Shown here: positions 33,612 through 44,313 of the stretch, in pieces
Position numbering within the stretch: the stretch's first letter is position 1
How the letters are laid out: every line of letters starts with the position of its first letter
Assembly: GCA_030248065.1 (NCBI GenBank)
Contig: JASAMV010002096.1
Coordinates: forward strand, 1-64,000
Source of the DNA: Rhynchonema sp. JSB1_4
Lineage: Eukaryota > Nematoda > Chromadorea > Monhysterida > Xyalidae
Direction: 5' to 3'
DNA length: 64,000 nucleotides
Notes under the pieces: model-generated
The model's database searches: none
Told to the model about the DNA's origin: nothing
What the model saw: only the letters and a program-made list of their open reading frames with translations
Position numbers and translations under genes: made by a program

Positions 33612-34534
33612 TGATTACATGCTAAGTAAACTGGTGAGTAAAGTTGCTTGTTATGCATTTATCCATGTATGCACCATGTGAATAAAAATGAACCACTACG
33701 TCCATTACCTGTTTGCTGCGATACTTAGTCCCAATCTACTGCGATACTTCCAGTAATCGACCGCGATATAACCTAGTTATCGGAGAGCGAGCTCCAATGA
33801 GCTTGATTGTCGGACCGGGACATTTGGGTCCAACAAATCTGACGCCCAGTCAAAATTCGGCCCCAACTCTCTCAAACAGTTTTTGGGGCCGAAACTTTCG
33901 TGAGCAAAACGATATATTTCAGCATTCGAATTCCCCGAATTTTCTTAAAGCCCAGGAACTCAAGGTTTATCCAAATTGAAGTTCACTTGCACAAAAAGTT
34001 GGGAATATAAATAAGTGGAAAATATTCATTTCTGTTAGAATCGCTTTGCGCAAATACACAGGTATTAGAGTCCCCTAAGCGCTGTTCGAAATTTTTTGCC
34101 GGATATTTGTAAGATTTGAAGATCGCATGATTGACATGATTGTCCAATGTTATTATAATCGATTCAAGTGAAGTGTGAATTAATTTTACAACGGTGTCGG
34201 CTGCAAGAAGTACTGAATAGAAAATCAGTCAGCTTTGGAATGATTTTCTTGAAAACTTTGTCCTGCCCCACCTAAAACCCCTCCCCCAATGTACAACATA
34301 TGGCTCTGCTTGCATTACACATTGCGTGGAGTTTATTCCGCAACCTTTCAGTTCCGAAAAATTCAGGCCCGTGCTATTCAAACCCAAAAAATCAGGCCCG
34401 TACTTTTCACGCCCGGATCTTTTCACACCTGGCACCGGGCCTGAGTGGCTGGGCCTGAACTTGTACCCCGGGACTGAACCGTCGCACAATACGTGGAATT
34501 GCTAACAAAGAAAAAGCGAGCATTATAAACTTAC
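33612..34534. other. no gene recognised; expected TM2 exon not seen
   Basis: This is where the last exons of the upstream DEG/ENaC gene would be expected. A minus-strand frame at 34229-34489 is built on repeats of GGGCCTGAAT-like words and does not resemble the channel. No GG-x-x-GL-x-x-G motif was found in any minus-strand frame inspected. Confidence 0.4.
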
Positions 34535-36600
34535 GAGTAACTTTCTATGAGTCTCGTTTGCCCATTTAGCGCCAAGTTGTCCTCTTATCCCATGCATTGG
34601 TAACGTTGACATTGACAGTGATGTGCGCATTGAGACAACGGTGCAGTTTGAGAGACAAGTGTTTTCCTCCCCCGGTTCCTTCTCATGGTTTTTCAAAACA
34701 CAATTCAAATATCGCTCCATGTCACAAATTGGTTGTCGCGTGTGTTCTGAGAACATGTTGGACCATATTGCGCCCATTTCGCCAGGTGCATTGTATATAA
34801 AGCGGATAGCGACAATTTAGTCGAAAAGAAAAAGATGAAAGCATACTCGAGCAATCATCGCCAGCTTCGCGACAGACGGCTGGAGCCAGATATGAATTGC
34901 AATCGCAGCGTTCAGCAATCTGTTCAAAAACTTGACTCGAATAGCATTTGTCGCTGCTGTACTGACCTGAATACGTTGTGTTTTGTGAATCTGAGAAAAA
35001 AATTACGCAAAGCTCCCTACGTTCGAAAAAAAGCAAGCTTCATGAACCAGCCTGTCACGTTGTAGTATGTGATGTTTTCAAGAAACGTTACGCAGCTGCC
35101 GCCCATGCTTAGTGGCACTTTGTGAGACTGAAGAGTGTTGGGGATGAGAATAAGTATTGCCAGGCTCACAACTTTCTCAGGTTATAAAATCGGAACGATT
35201 GCTACACCTCAACATAGTCCAATCCGATTTGAGACAGCTGGCCTGGCATGATTTCGATCGATCTGGTCGATATTAGCGGCAGGTCGGTTTGATTGTAGAA
35301 AACAACCTTAAATGTTCCACAAATGTGATTAATAGCAGGAGTATTAATAAATTTAAAAGACCTATACATACGAAGAAAAAAACGGAGTTTAGTGTTGCCC
35401 AACCTTCAATCCAATGGTATTTGATGGTCCCGGCATTTGTTCGTACGCTTCCAGGTTCAACATAACATAGAGACCGTTGTTGACACCTGAAGCTCACAAC
35501 AGAACATGGAAATCGGATCACGTATGTAATTAATAGGACGCTGCAAACAAGACGCATCGCAACGGTGACAAACTTGCCTTTAGACTGGACCGTCAGTGGA
35601 TTAGAAATGTTGGTATTGATTGCGTAGCACAATCCAAAATCAGTCTTGATCGGCTCGAAATCTGTCGCATAGCAACGATCACCATTTGGCCATCGACAGC
35701 TGTATACGGTATTTTATCAGTGTCAAAAAAGACGTCAAAAAATTAAGCATTTTTCCAGACTCAAGAAGGGTTGCGTCATCCAATTTCCATGCCAGTTCCT
35801 CGTGGAAGTGCAGTGAGTCGTTGTACTTTTGCAAGGCGTCCGCGTAGACGCTGACATTGACGTTCGTGCTCACGACAGATTTGCCGTAAACTTCGTTCAA
35901 CAGGTCGTAGACGTCTGCTTCGTAGGCCTTGGATATCCTGATTTGACATGTTTCATTGTCAGGGGGGACCCACGTCGTTAGCCACTCAAGTATGGGACCG
36001 GAAAATGACAAATAATCCCCCACCGAATAAGTCCCCAGCCCCCACTACGGTCATTTTCAGCGATGTTTTGTATGAATATACATAATGTCTGAAACCTCAA
36101 AATCCCAAGTGTGACTCAAATAAGCCCCCAGGTGACTCATTTGCCCCATGGGCTTTAATTGACATTCTTCGGCACTTCTCACAGAAACTCTGAAGTTTTT
36201 TTACTTACTCAGTTACAAACGACCGAATCCCAACATAAGTAGTGCTTGTGGGGAAATGTCACTGCACTACATGACATGAGAGTTATGGGCTTTTTAAGGG
36301 CGTCCCCATATAATGTACGACGGATTGTCTTGGATGTAATCTAACCCTTTGTCGTCCGACGGAACAAACCCCGCATGAAAACTTAAAATTCGCCTACTGG
36401 AATTGATTATTGTTGCAAATTGCGACAGCAGGGAACGTCAGGTGGTTCGGGTAGACAACATCGATGTTCGTACGCAAGGGGCTTCGTCGGTAGTCATTCA
36501 CTTGCTCCCAGACTTGGATCACCATAAACGTGCTGGCCACCACCAACACAACGAACCAGCATAATCTGTAGTTCAAAGAAACCGTTATCGTTGGCAGCAT
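34535..36600 (-). CDS. DEG/ENaC-family sodium channel, C-terminus not found
   Basis: Eight exons join with consistent phase: 36600-36398, 35937-35761, 35699-35578, 35486-35404, 35306-35208, 35127-35052, 34990-34847, 34746-34535 (372 codons). The first has TM1 (LCWFVVLVVASTFMVIQVW) followed by the family box FPAVAICNNNQF. The ectodomain has GLCYAIN, NNGLYVMLNL, MPGQLSQIGLDYV and a Cys-rich stretch (DKCY, ERCDCNS, CREAGDDC, CLSNC), in the order typical of epithelial sodium, acid-sensing and degenerin channels. The ATG is preceded by an in-frame TGA, leaving a very short N-terminus without the usual His-Gly gating motif; an upstream exon is possible. The last exon ends at a strong donor (CTC|GTAAGTTT), yet no TM2 exon follows within about 1 kb. 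Introns are 40-100 bp apart from the 460-bp first one; introns 3 and 6 appear to start with GC. Confidence 0.8.
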
Positions 36601-38052
36601 TCAGTTTCTTTAGGCCCACACATTTATTCGGTCAGAATTTTTGTCATTTTTGGTGCAACTTGAGGGTCAACAACGATTTGCTTCGTCTGTCGTTCAAGCA
36701 GAAGATTGCTCGGAATTCGCCAGTCAAAGCACCCGACCTGACTAAATGTCTCGGACAGAACTTTAATAAATCATAACCACCGTGCGAAAATTGCTCAAAA
36801 GAATGGTGTTACGAACCAATCAAATGCTTCGTACTTTACGCCATTCTTTCGACTATGAATTGTATCGATCAACATGGGCCCACTTTCCCAAACAACGGCA
36901 CAAACCCATTCTTCCAGTATGAACTTACTTCCGTATCAGGCTCGAATGTCCAACCAGGTATTTGAACCCGCTCAAGCTCGTTTCCTCACAGAAGTGCGCC
37001 ATATTCGGCGAAATATCTGCTTTGCTCTCATCCATGCCAAAAGATGTTAATCTAAATCGCAAGTCAAAAATGACTACAGTACGTATAAAAAAACGTGTGT
37101 TTGAAAAGATATTAAGCGTATCGTGCGTTTATCGCCGGTTTGATGACGGTGTGATAAAGTCGGTATACTGTAGCTACAGTAAGTTGAGTTGCTTGCGCCA
37201 TCAAAACCAACAACAAATGAAACTGGAGAGAAACGCAGAGCTGACTGCGCATAACAATTAATGCGATTTTCGTATGGCAGTCTCGAGTCCGACCACTGAT
37301 TCCGAACATGTTGTCAACCCAAATTTCAGTGAATGGATGATGCAATGTTCCGATCACTTGGGATGACCCGTTGCTTTGTTGCATTGTTCTCTCACACGAC
37401 ATCCCATAACTTGATTAGGTAGGTACTGTATGTATGTGAGCGCAAACTTGTCAGACAGCGTTAGTGTCATGGCATTAGCTTGACAATGATTGCGATTCAG
37501 GCATGTTTCACATTGCACGCTTGTTTCTCATAATGGAACAATGGTACAAAATATATGGACATCACAAGTACCACTGGACTGCATTCGAATCACAAAGTTA
37601 GTCGCAACTTTGGCTGGTTTGCAGGCAGTGACATTGACAACCCATGGTCTGGTGTTTCGGGTGCTTAGTCGCAACATGTACAGTAAGCATGCCTAGGCGC
37701 GTACAAATGTTATTGGACAGCTTTAACAGCATCAGTCTGATCAGACTTGGATAGTTTCTTTGTTCTCCGGTTACATCGCTTAAATCGGGTTACCATGGGA
37801 GTGTATTCTGTCAGCTTCAATTTAGTTTTGTTCGGAACAATGCCTGGAGTTACATTTACCAAAATTCTAACGTCATGTACCACAAAGCAAATACATATCA
37901 GGCAATACGAAGCTGCGCTGATGGAAAACAATGTTCTTTATTGAAGCTATAGTCCTCGCACAATAAGTTACGTATAAAATATAGCTTTTGTTACCATCAG
38001 GCGTGTTTCATGCTGTATTGTTGTCCATTGCGTTTTGGGGAACGCTTTGCCA
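36601..38052. other. no gene recognised
   Basis: Sequence between the channel's first exon and the zinc-finger gene. A minus-strand frame at 37112-37402 has fair composition but no splice support or family match. Promoter elements of the channel gene would lie near its left end but cannot be named. Confidence 0.35.
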
Positions 38053-39527
38053 TATGCCGTCATCCCGATGCGAACATTGCGGCATTTTGTTCTCGACAAT
38101 TGGCAGTCGACGAAAGCATGATGTGCGCGTGCACAGCGACGTTAGGCCATTCGAATGTGCCGCCTGTGGCCCGTGCTTCAAGTCGATCACTGATGTCCAA
38201 CAACATGACCAGAGCGTCCACTCTCACCTGCCACCGAGCCATCATTGCACGAAATGTTCGAAATTATTCAAACGTGTTTGGTTGCTGCAACATCATTTGG
38301 TGACGACGCACTCGACCATTCGAATGCGCTGAATGTGGATGCGTGTGTGTGTTCAAAACGAAAGGGCAGCTCGTCGCTCATTTTCGCCACGTGCATGTCA
38401 CCAACAAACCCTAGAAATGCGCCGAGTAACCCGCCCCCGTACAGCTGCGTTGGCCGATCGCTGTTGAAGGCCCATGTCAAAGGCCGACACGCCGGCACGA
38501 ACAGCGAATATCAGTGCAGTCAATGCTCGAAGTCGTTCAAATCATTCAAATATCTGCGAATGCACTCACAGCTTCACTCGGATCGTTCAAATGTGAACAA
38601 TAATGCGGTGCAGCTTTCAGACAGCGAGGAGCTTTGTCTAAGCACAAAAAAACTCATTCGAAAGAACAATCGTACAATTGTACGCAATTTAACTGCAGCT
38701 CCAGCGTCATTTGAAACGACATTTGACGATTCACTCTGATCAGCGACCGGTGCGTGAGCAAAAGTCAACTCATCACTCATTCACGCGCTCACTCCGATGA
38801 ACAACGATTCAAACGTTCACAATGTGCGCTGCATTCAAATTTGCGAATAATCTCAAGGAGCACGAACAATCTATTCATTCGGACGTGAAATCGTTCAAAT
38901 GTTTGCAGTGCGACGCTGCGTTCAAACACGTCCATCGTTTGCGGAATCATGAAAAAATTCATACGGAAGTCAAATCATTGAAATGCACAGAATGCGATTA
39001 CCGATGTGCGAACAAAAGACAGTTTAATCAAAGACAAAAGACAGACAGACTGAATGATCATTCACCAGTTCACTCCGTCGAGAGGACATTCTCGTGCTCG
39101 CAGTGTCGCGCTTCATTCAAACGCGCAGCTTCTCGCTACAAGCATGAGCAACTTCACATCGGCCAAATCAAGCCATTCCAATGCACCAAATGTGGTTACC
39201 GATGTATACTCTGACAATTCTGTTGGGAGAAACTTTTCAACCGCGTTGCCTGATCCGTAAAGCTCGTTATGCGTGCACTGGCCACGGAAGTCACGTGACC
39301 GCTATAGCCAGTGCACGCATCATTCGCTTTACGGATCAGGCAACGCGTTTGAAAAGTTTCTCCCAAAAGAATTGTCAGAGTATACGACCAAAAGCCGACT
39401 GAATGAACATTCACTGATTCGCACCAACGATCGACGATTCCCGTGCTCACAGTGTGACGCCACGTTCAAACGTGTTGCTGATCGAAGCAGCCACGAGAAA
39501 CACATTCACTCGGTCCCATACGTGTAG
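38053..39527 (+). pseudogene. C2H2 zinc-finger gene, decayed
   Basis: Successive C2H2 fingers are readable: CEHCG...H...H, FECAACG, HHCTKCS, FECAECG, YQCSQCS, FKCEQ, FKCLQCD, LKCTECD, FSCSQCR, FQCTKCG, FPCSQCD, with linker-like spacers. Reading must change frame near 38320, around 38400-38480 and near 38590, and stops interrupt KP*KCAE* and CEQ*CG. The segment 38822-39206 is uninterrupted for about four fingers. At 39207 a MITE is inserted in the finger after CTKCGYRC; reading resumes after it as TTKSRLNEHS and ends at 39525-39527. The gene would encode a DNA-binding nuclear protein but is now broken, unless unrecognised introns explain some changes. Confidence 0.7.
39207..39382. mobile_element. 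TA-target MITE in a zinc-finger coding exon
   Basis: 176 bp with ends TACTCTGACAATTCTGTTGG and its complement, flanked by TA. Removing it and one TA restores a continuous finger. A diverged copy is at 55029-55252. Confidence 0.85.
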
Positions 39528-39599
39528 CATTAGCGCTTCGGTCTGTGGAACGCCGCCCCCCTTTCTTCTTGTGGCGTGGACCATATAAGGTGCATGTGG

Positions 39600-40314
39600 C
39601 AGTGGTTAATAAAAATTTTTTTTTATTCAAACCCCATTTTTTTTTAAAAAAATTTTTTTTTTAATGAAAAAAATTTTTTTTTATTCCAGCCAAAAACTAC
39701 CCGAAACGAAAAAAATGAGCGCTAAAGCAGAAAATAGTGGCATTTTTCTTCAATAACGTGTGGTAAGTGCATATAAAGCACTGACGACACGAAAACAATA
39801 CTAAACAATGGTCAATGAGTACCAACAGTAGTCAGGTACACACCCCGTACACTTCCCCCACGTGGTGTGGGTGCCTTCGTGTGGCTTTGTGACACTCAAG
39901 ACGGAAAATTTGGGTGAAACTATTGCCTTTTGGTACACGACCAATGCAAATATGTTTCAAACAGTGTAAATATAGAGTGAATATCACACCGAATCACTGC
40001 TTTCGGGTCTGTTGCATGGATAAATGCATGCCCGCCCAGTCACATGCACATGTGTGATCATATGAGAGGCCATGTGAGTGTGTGCACTATGTCTAGATGC
40101 CACAAAACAACGATTATGGCACCGAATACACCCATGGTAGGGTCAGGTGATGTTAACAGTAGCAATTTTTATGCAAAAAATAGCACTTTTAGAGCAAAAA
40201 ATAGAGAAATTTTCGAATTTTGAAATAATAAAAAAATTTTTTTTTAGTTTTTGGAACGAATTTTTTTTAAAAAAAAATTGTTTTTTTATAAAAAATTTTT
40301 TTTAAAAACCACTG
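39600..40314. mobile_element. hAT-like MITE (CAGTGGTT ends), 715 bp
   Basis: Ends CAGTGGTTAATAAAAA and AAAACCACTG, perfect 8-bp duplication GCATGTGG (39592-39599 and 40315-40322). The interior carries poly-A/T blocks near both ends; no transposase. Confidence 0.9.
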
Positions 40315-41018
40315 GCATGTGGTAAATAGGGCTGCCGTACACTCGTCGGAATATACATAGAGTGGAGCTACACGGTGCTTCGTAGCTCATCACTTCCACG
40401 GCTTCCTTTCGCAGTTTTAAAATCAGTTCTGGAACCGACTGGCTCATGAATATGCACTGGTGTCTTGTGGACGTGCTTTCCACAAAAGGATAAAAGATCA
40501 ATAACGTTGCGGTTGAGAATTGTTGGCACGCATTGCGTCAAATCTGGCGCCTTCATCATTGCCAAGACCCAGTGCGCCATTTACAATCTGGCATTATTGG
40601 CCGAAACAACTGCACCTATGTATGTACATATAATACCTACAGACCTACCGCAATGAGTTCCGACAAGATTAAACAGCAACCTTGTTGGTTCATGCGTGCT
40701 CGCATTTCATGACTGAATGATAACGTACTTGGCGCTCCACCGCAAACGTTGTTTCACAACGCCTTCCACAACCACAGCCGAACCGTGCTATTGGGCCACA
40801 TTTTTTTATTTGCAGCTTCATGGTGTTTCGGCACTTTGTCCTTGTTTCTACGGGTACTAGTCGGGACCCGTGCCTACGGCCCGGCTACAGCGCCGCGCCC
40901 GTGCCGTGCCCCCCCCCCCGGAAGACCCGTTAGCATGCCCAAAGCTACCCGTGAAAATTGACCCGTCCGAGGGAGGGGGCCACATACATACATACATACT
41001 ACGTCTTCGTGTTTTAGT
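40315..41018. other. unassigned, possible minus-strand exon
   Basis: A minus-strand frame at about 40580-40360 has fair composition with the words VHIHEPVGSRTDFK, but an overlapping frame is equally open, so neither is called. 40900-40920 is a run of C. 40981-41000 is a short CATA repeat. Confidence 0.3.
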
Positions 41019-41019
41019 A

Positions 41020-41266
41020 CAGTAGTAAATTTCTATATTCGCTGCCGCACAGTAAAATACGCCCCGTAGTTAATGTCAAGTTCTACACCCGAACGCTAAC
41101 CACGCGCGGTTCTGAAACACTGTGCGCAGCTGCCAGGCTGGCTGGCAACCTGCACTTGTGTCTGTGTTGCCGAAATGTTTCAAAAGTTGATCTTCGGGTT
41201 TAGAACTTGACATTAACTATGGGGCGTATTTTACTGTGCGGCAGCGAATATAGAAATTTACTATAG
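41020..41266. mobile_element. TA-target MITE
   Basis: 247 bp with arms of about 65 bp (AGTAAATTTCTATATTCGCT, then GTAAAATACGCCCC) flanked by TA. It lies 42 bp from the next element. Confidence 0.8.
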
Positions 41267-41308
41267 TATAGGTGTCCCATCACGCGTACATCTCTTCAAA
41301 ACAAACTA

Positions 41309-42748
41309 CAGTCCGTGACGAATTATGTGGCCACTTTGCAACGCCCGCGCGCGCGCCAGGCGTTGTGCACATAAGTATAGGGTGATCTGAAAGAGTACGG
41401 TAGCTTTGGCAACGGGAAAAATTAGCGCGCGCCGCGCGCGCGCCGTTTTCCAATAATCACACAGGATGCATATGGAATGAGTAACAGCGACCATTTATTT
41501 ATGCAATAAGTTCACAATTTATCAAAACGCGAGATCAGTTTTGAATTTTGCGTGAAAAAATTTGCCGTTTGTCTCTGTTTAGCATGTCACAAAGTTTTTG
41601 CAGATTGATTTTTGATCACAGCTTTTGTGGCCATATCTTCGATGTGCTTTTCCGTAGTGGATTTGAAACAGCAAAGCTGAAAAGAAACACGTTCAAGCCA
41701 GCAGAAAAGAAATGGGATTCTGGATTTTGCACTGACGCTGAGCTTTTGAATTTCTTTGGTTTTCAAGTATAATTGCCATCATCACCAAACTGACCCGGAT
41801 CTGACCAAACGATCTCCAAAACAACAGCAACTTCAACAGTTATTTTCGCCAAATAAAAAAAATCTCTCAAGCTATCGATGGCTGTACGAGCGGCTGAATG
41901 AACGTTGGTACGAATTCGATGGCTAAACAAAAACTAAGACAACAGTTAATAACACCGGAAGAAGAAGTGGACAAAGAAGGGTTACTGCACGTCTCAACCC
42001 AACCCTGCGCACCGATGATCGCCTAACCACAAGCCGTGGAAGGAGCGCACGTCCAGTTTTGGACACTAAATGTGATCGTCACCTTCTGGGAACGGAAGCA
42101 ATGAAGCCGCTTAAAAGCTTAGTTTCGGTGATATGTGATATCCTTGAGATATGTGATATTATTTGAGCTTATTGTAGCTTTGAGCGGTTGTATTTGTTAG
42201 TGCAGGCCGTTCGGGTCTTCTGACCCCACATATGGAATTTCTTCCGAAGTTGCCAGCAGAATAATAATAATAATAAAAGAAATGAACAAACACTGTACTC
42301 ACATGACTGCCAGAGAAAGCGGATAATGATGAAAACAAGCAGGCAACACAAGATAAAACCTTACAGCATGTCTTGTATTGTGTTTTTGCTTGCTTTTTGT
42401 GGTGGCCTGCTCAGTTGCTGTCTGCACCAAACATAAGGATACTCTGCATATGTGATTGGTCATTGGGTGATTGCAGACGCACCCCACAATGATCTCCGTT
42501 TTTATTTCCATAACTTGCTGCCCGACGCCATGTGATACACACTTGAACAGCTTCAGTCGCTGCAAATAGCACGCAAATTTGAATTGCCGCCTTTGGATGT
42601 GTGACAAAACTGAAAAGAAACGCGCGCGGCGCGCGCGCCATTTGCTCTGTGTAGAAACCACAAATCAAGCCGACCGCCCTATGCTTATATGCACAACGCC
42701 TGGCGCGCGCCGGTGTTGCAAAGTGGCCATATAATTCGTCACGGACTG
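41309..42748 (+). mobile_element. Tc1/mariner-like element, transposase decayed
   Basis: 1440 bp with ends CAGTCCGTGACGAATTAT and its complement, flanked by TA. Inner inverted blocks (GGCCACTTTGCAAC, GCGCGCGC) extend the arms. Around 41960-42080 one plus frame reads GQRRVTARLNPTLRTDDRL, resembling the helix-turn-helix linker of Tc1-like transposases (R-x-T-T-x-x-x-D-R). Elsewhere stops are frequent and no DDE core is visible, so it is a dead, roughly full-length copy. Overlapping minus-strand frames are shadows. Confidence 0.7.
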
Positions 42749-42933
42749 TATATATTCTGAACCATCGTTGATTTGGCGTTTTACTACAATGGATGAAGCT
42801 GGAAAATAGAAACTCGGTCCTGCATTATTTTCACACACACAGACTTTGTGGGTCTGTGCATCACAGCAGAAACGGCAATCACAATTGGGTATGTATACAG
42901 TAATGACCAACAACTTTGCGTGCAAGGACAGGT

Positions 42934-43007
42934 ACGTCGATAGCTCAGTTGGTAGAGCAATGCCCCGGTTAGGCGGAGGACATGGGTTCGAGCCCCAGTC
43001 AAAGAAG
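42934..43007 (+). tRNA. tRNA-like sequence, probably a pseudogene or SINE head
   Basis: A-box TAGCTCAGTTGGTAGAGC and B-box GGTTCGAGCCC are spaced as in a tRNA, with a good D-stem (GCTC/GAGC) and T-stem. The anticodon loop would be CCGGTTA, putting GGT (Thr) at the anticodon, but position 33 is C instead of U and the acceptor stem pairs poorly. It could be a tRNA pseudogene or the 5' part of a tRNA-derived SINE, but no other copy is seen in the window. Confidence 0.5.
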
Positions 43008-43308
43008 CCATTGTTTGTTCACAAAGGACTTTTGGAACGTATACATGCGCTCCCCGTTATTATTCAGGTTGCTCCAAAGCTGCGATGCGACATGCGCCCA
43101 TGTTTGCGCGGAGGGTTAAAATTTGCTGTCAGTTCACTCTTCTTTATCTGTTGTGCAGTCGCGTGTGAGGCTATTATTCCGTTGTTGGTTGCCGCAGGCC
43201 ATCGGTTTCGTGATTCGCCACATTCCACGATGGAGCGCTTGTGCTCTTTTCGTTGGTAAATTATATTTTTCGACGCAAAGTATGCTGTTTTTATTGTTTC
43301 TCTCAGGC

Positions 43309-43481
43309 CCAACAGAAAACAGAAATGAGCAAAATGCTGGTTGAGGTGCCGACCCCGAGTGGGCGCCGGAACAATGCAACGTTTTTCTACATCACGCGGT
43401 CGGACCGCATACAGTATGGCTCAAAACTTCTTGTTTCTCCCTGTTGTACCGTCAGCACTGATGGTCAGACTTGGCAAATTG
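43309..43481 (+). other. probable exon, unidentified
   Basis: An open segment with acceptor TTTCTCTCAG and donor GCC|GTAAGCC, encoding 57 residues with MLVEVPTPSGRR and a Ser/Cys/Thr-rich end. The segment before the acceptor is separated by a 54-bp intron (donor TTG|GTAAAT at 43255) that keeps phase with the word GALVLFSL. The gene's family and other exons were not identified. Confidence 0.4.
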
Positions 43482-44313
43482 CCGTAAGCCTGTCCAGCGT
43501 CTAGGCTCTTTTTCCTAGTTGTTCCAGTAAAGAGCATGTCAGAGGGAAGGAAGAGATAAAAGCAATTATTGAATTTCATATTTTCAGAGCAATTTGCTTC
43601 AAATCTTTTCTAGATTGCTCTGTTGTGTTCTTGTGCACATTATTTTTGATGCCAATTTAGGATTTTTACTTTGTGGTGAGTCTACGCTTGTGCGTCTTGT
43701 GGGTCTCTCTCTTGATGCTCAATTTAGCTGAAAAAGTTTGCGTCGAACCGTCGCTTCGTTTTATTTGATTAAAAATTTTCACAGAGAATATAGCAGAAAA
43801 GGCCACTATCGGTCTGTGAATTGAAACGGTGCTCAACAAACAGTACTATGCTTGGAAATACAAGTAATTTTCAAAAAAGTAATAATTTTGAACAAATAAA
43901 ACCACGAGATTTATGTAAGCAAATCACAGCGCATGTCGCGAAAAACTGTTCGAGGCAAATGAAACATATGGTGTAAATTGATATGCAAAATATCAACAAA
44001 GTTATTATGGCAAGACAAAAAACATTTGAACAACAACTGAAAAAATAAACTTTGAGCCGGTTCTTGAAAAAACATCTGGCAAATAAAGATCTAACTAGTA
44101 AATGGATGCGAGAGCTTGTAGTATCAAAGCTACGTGTAAAAACAAAAAAAGAATTGGTCAAATTTTACAAAAAAAGTTTTCGCAACAATAATCTCATTCC
44201 GAATGAAGCAGAGGCTTGCATTCCGCATGCAGCGCAACGTTGTGATGTTTCACAGGTGTCAGATTAACATGTACAAATGTAAAACGCTAAGCTCAATTTA
44301 CACAAATATCACT
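43482..44313. other. no gene recognised
   Basis: AT-rich sequence between the unidentified exon and the 3' end of the ANKS6-like gene. A Lys-rich plus frame at 44052-44267 lacks support. Confidence 0.35.

Noticed and set aside
41480..41800. Plus-strand frame read as a host gene
   Set aside because: It lies wholly inside a TA-flanked Tc1/mariner-like element and breaks quickly.
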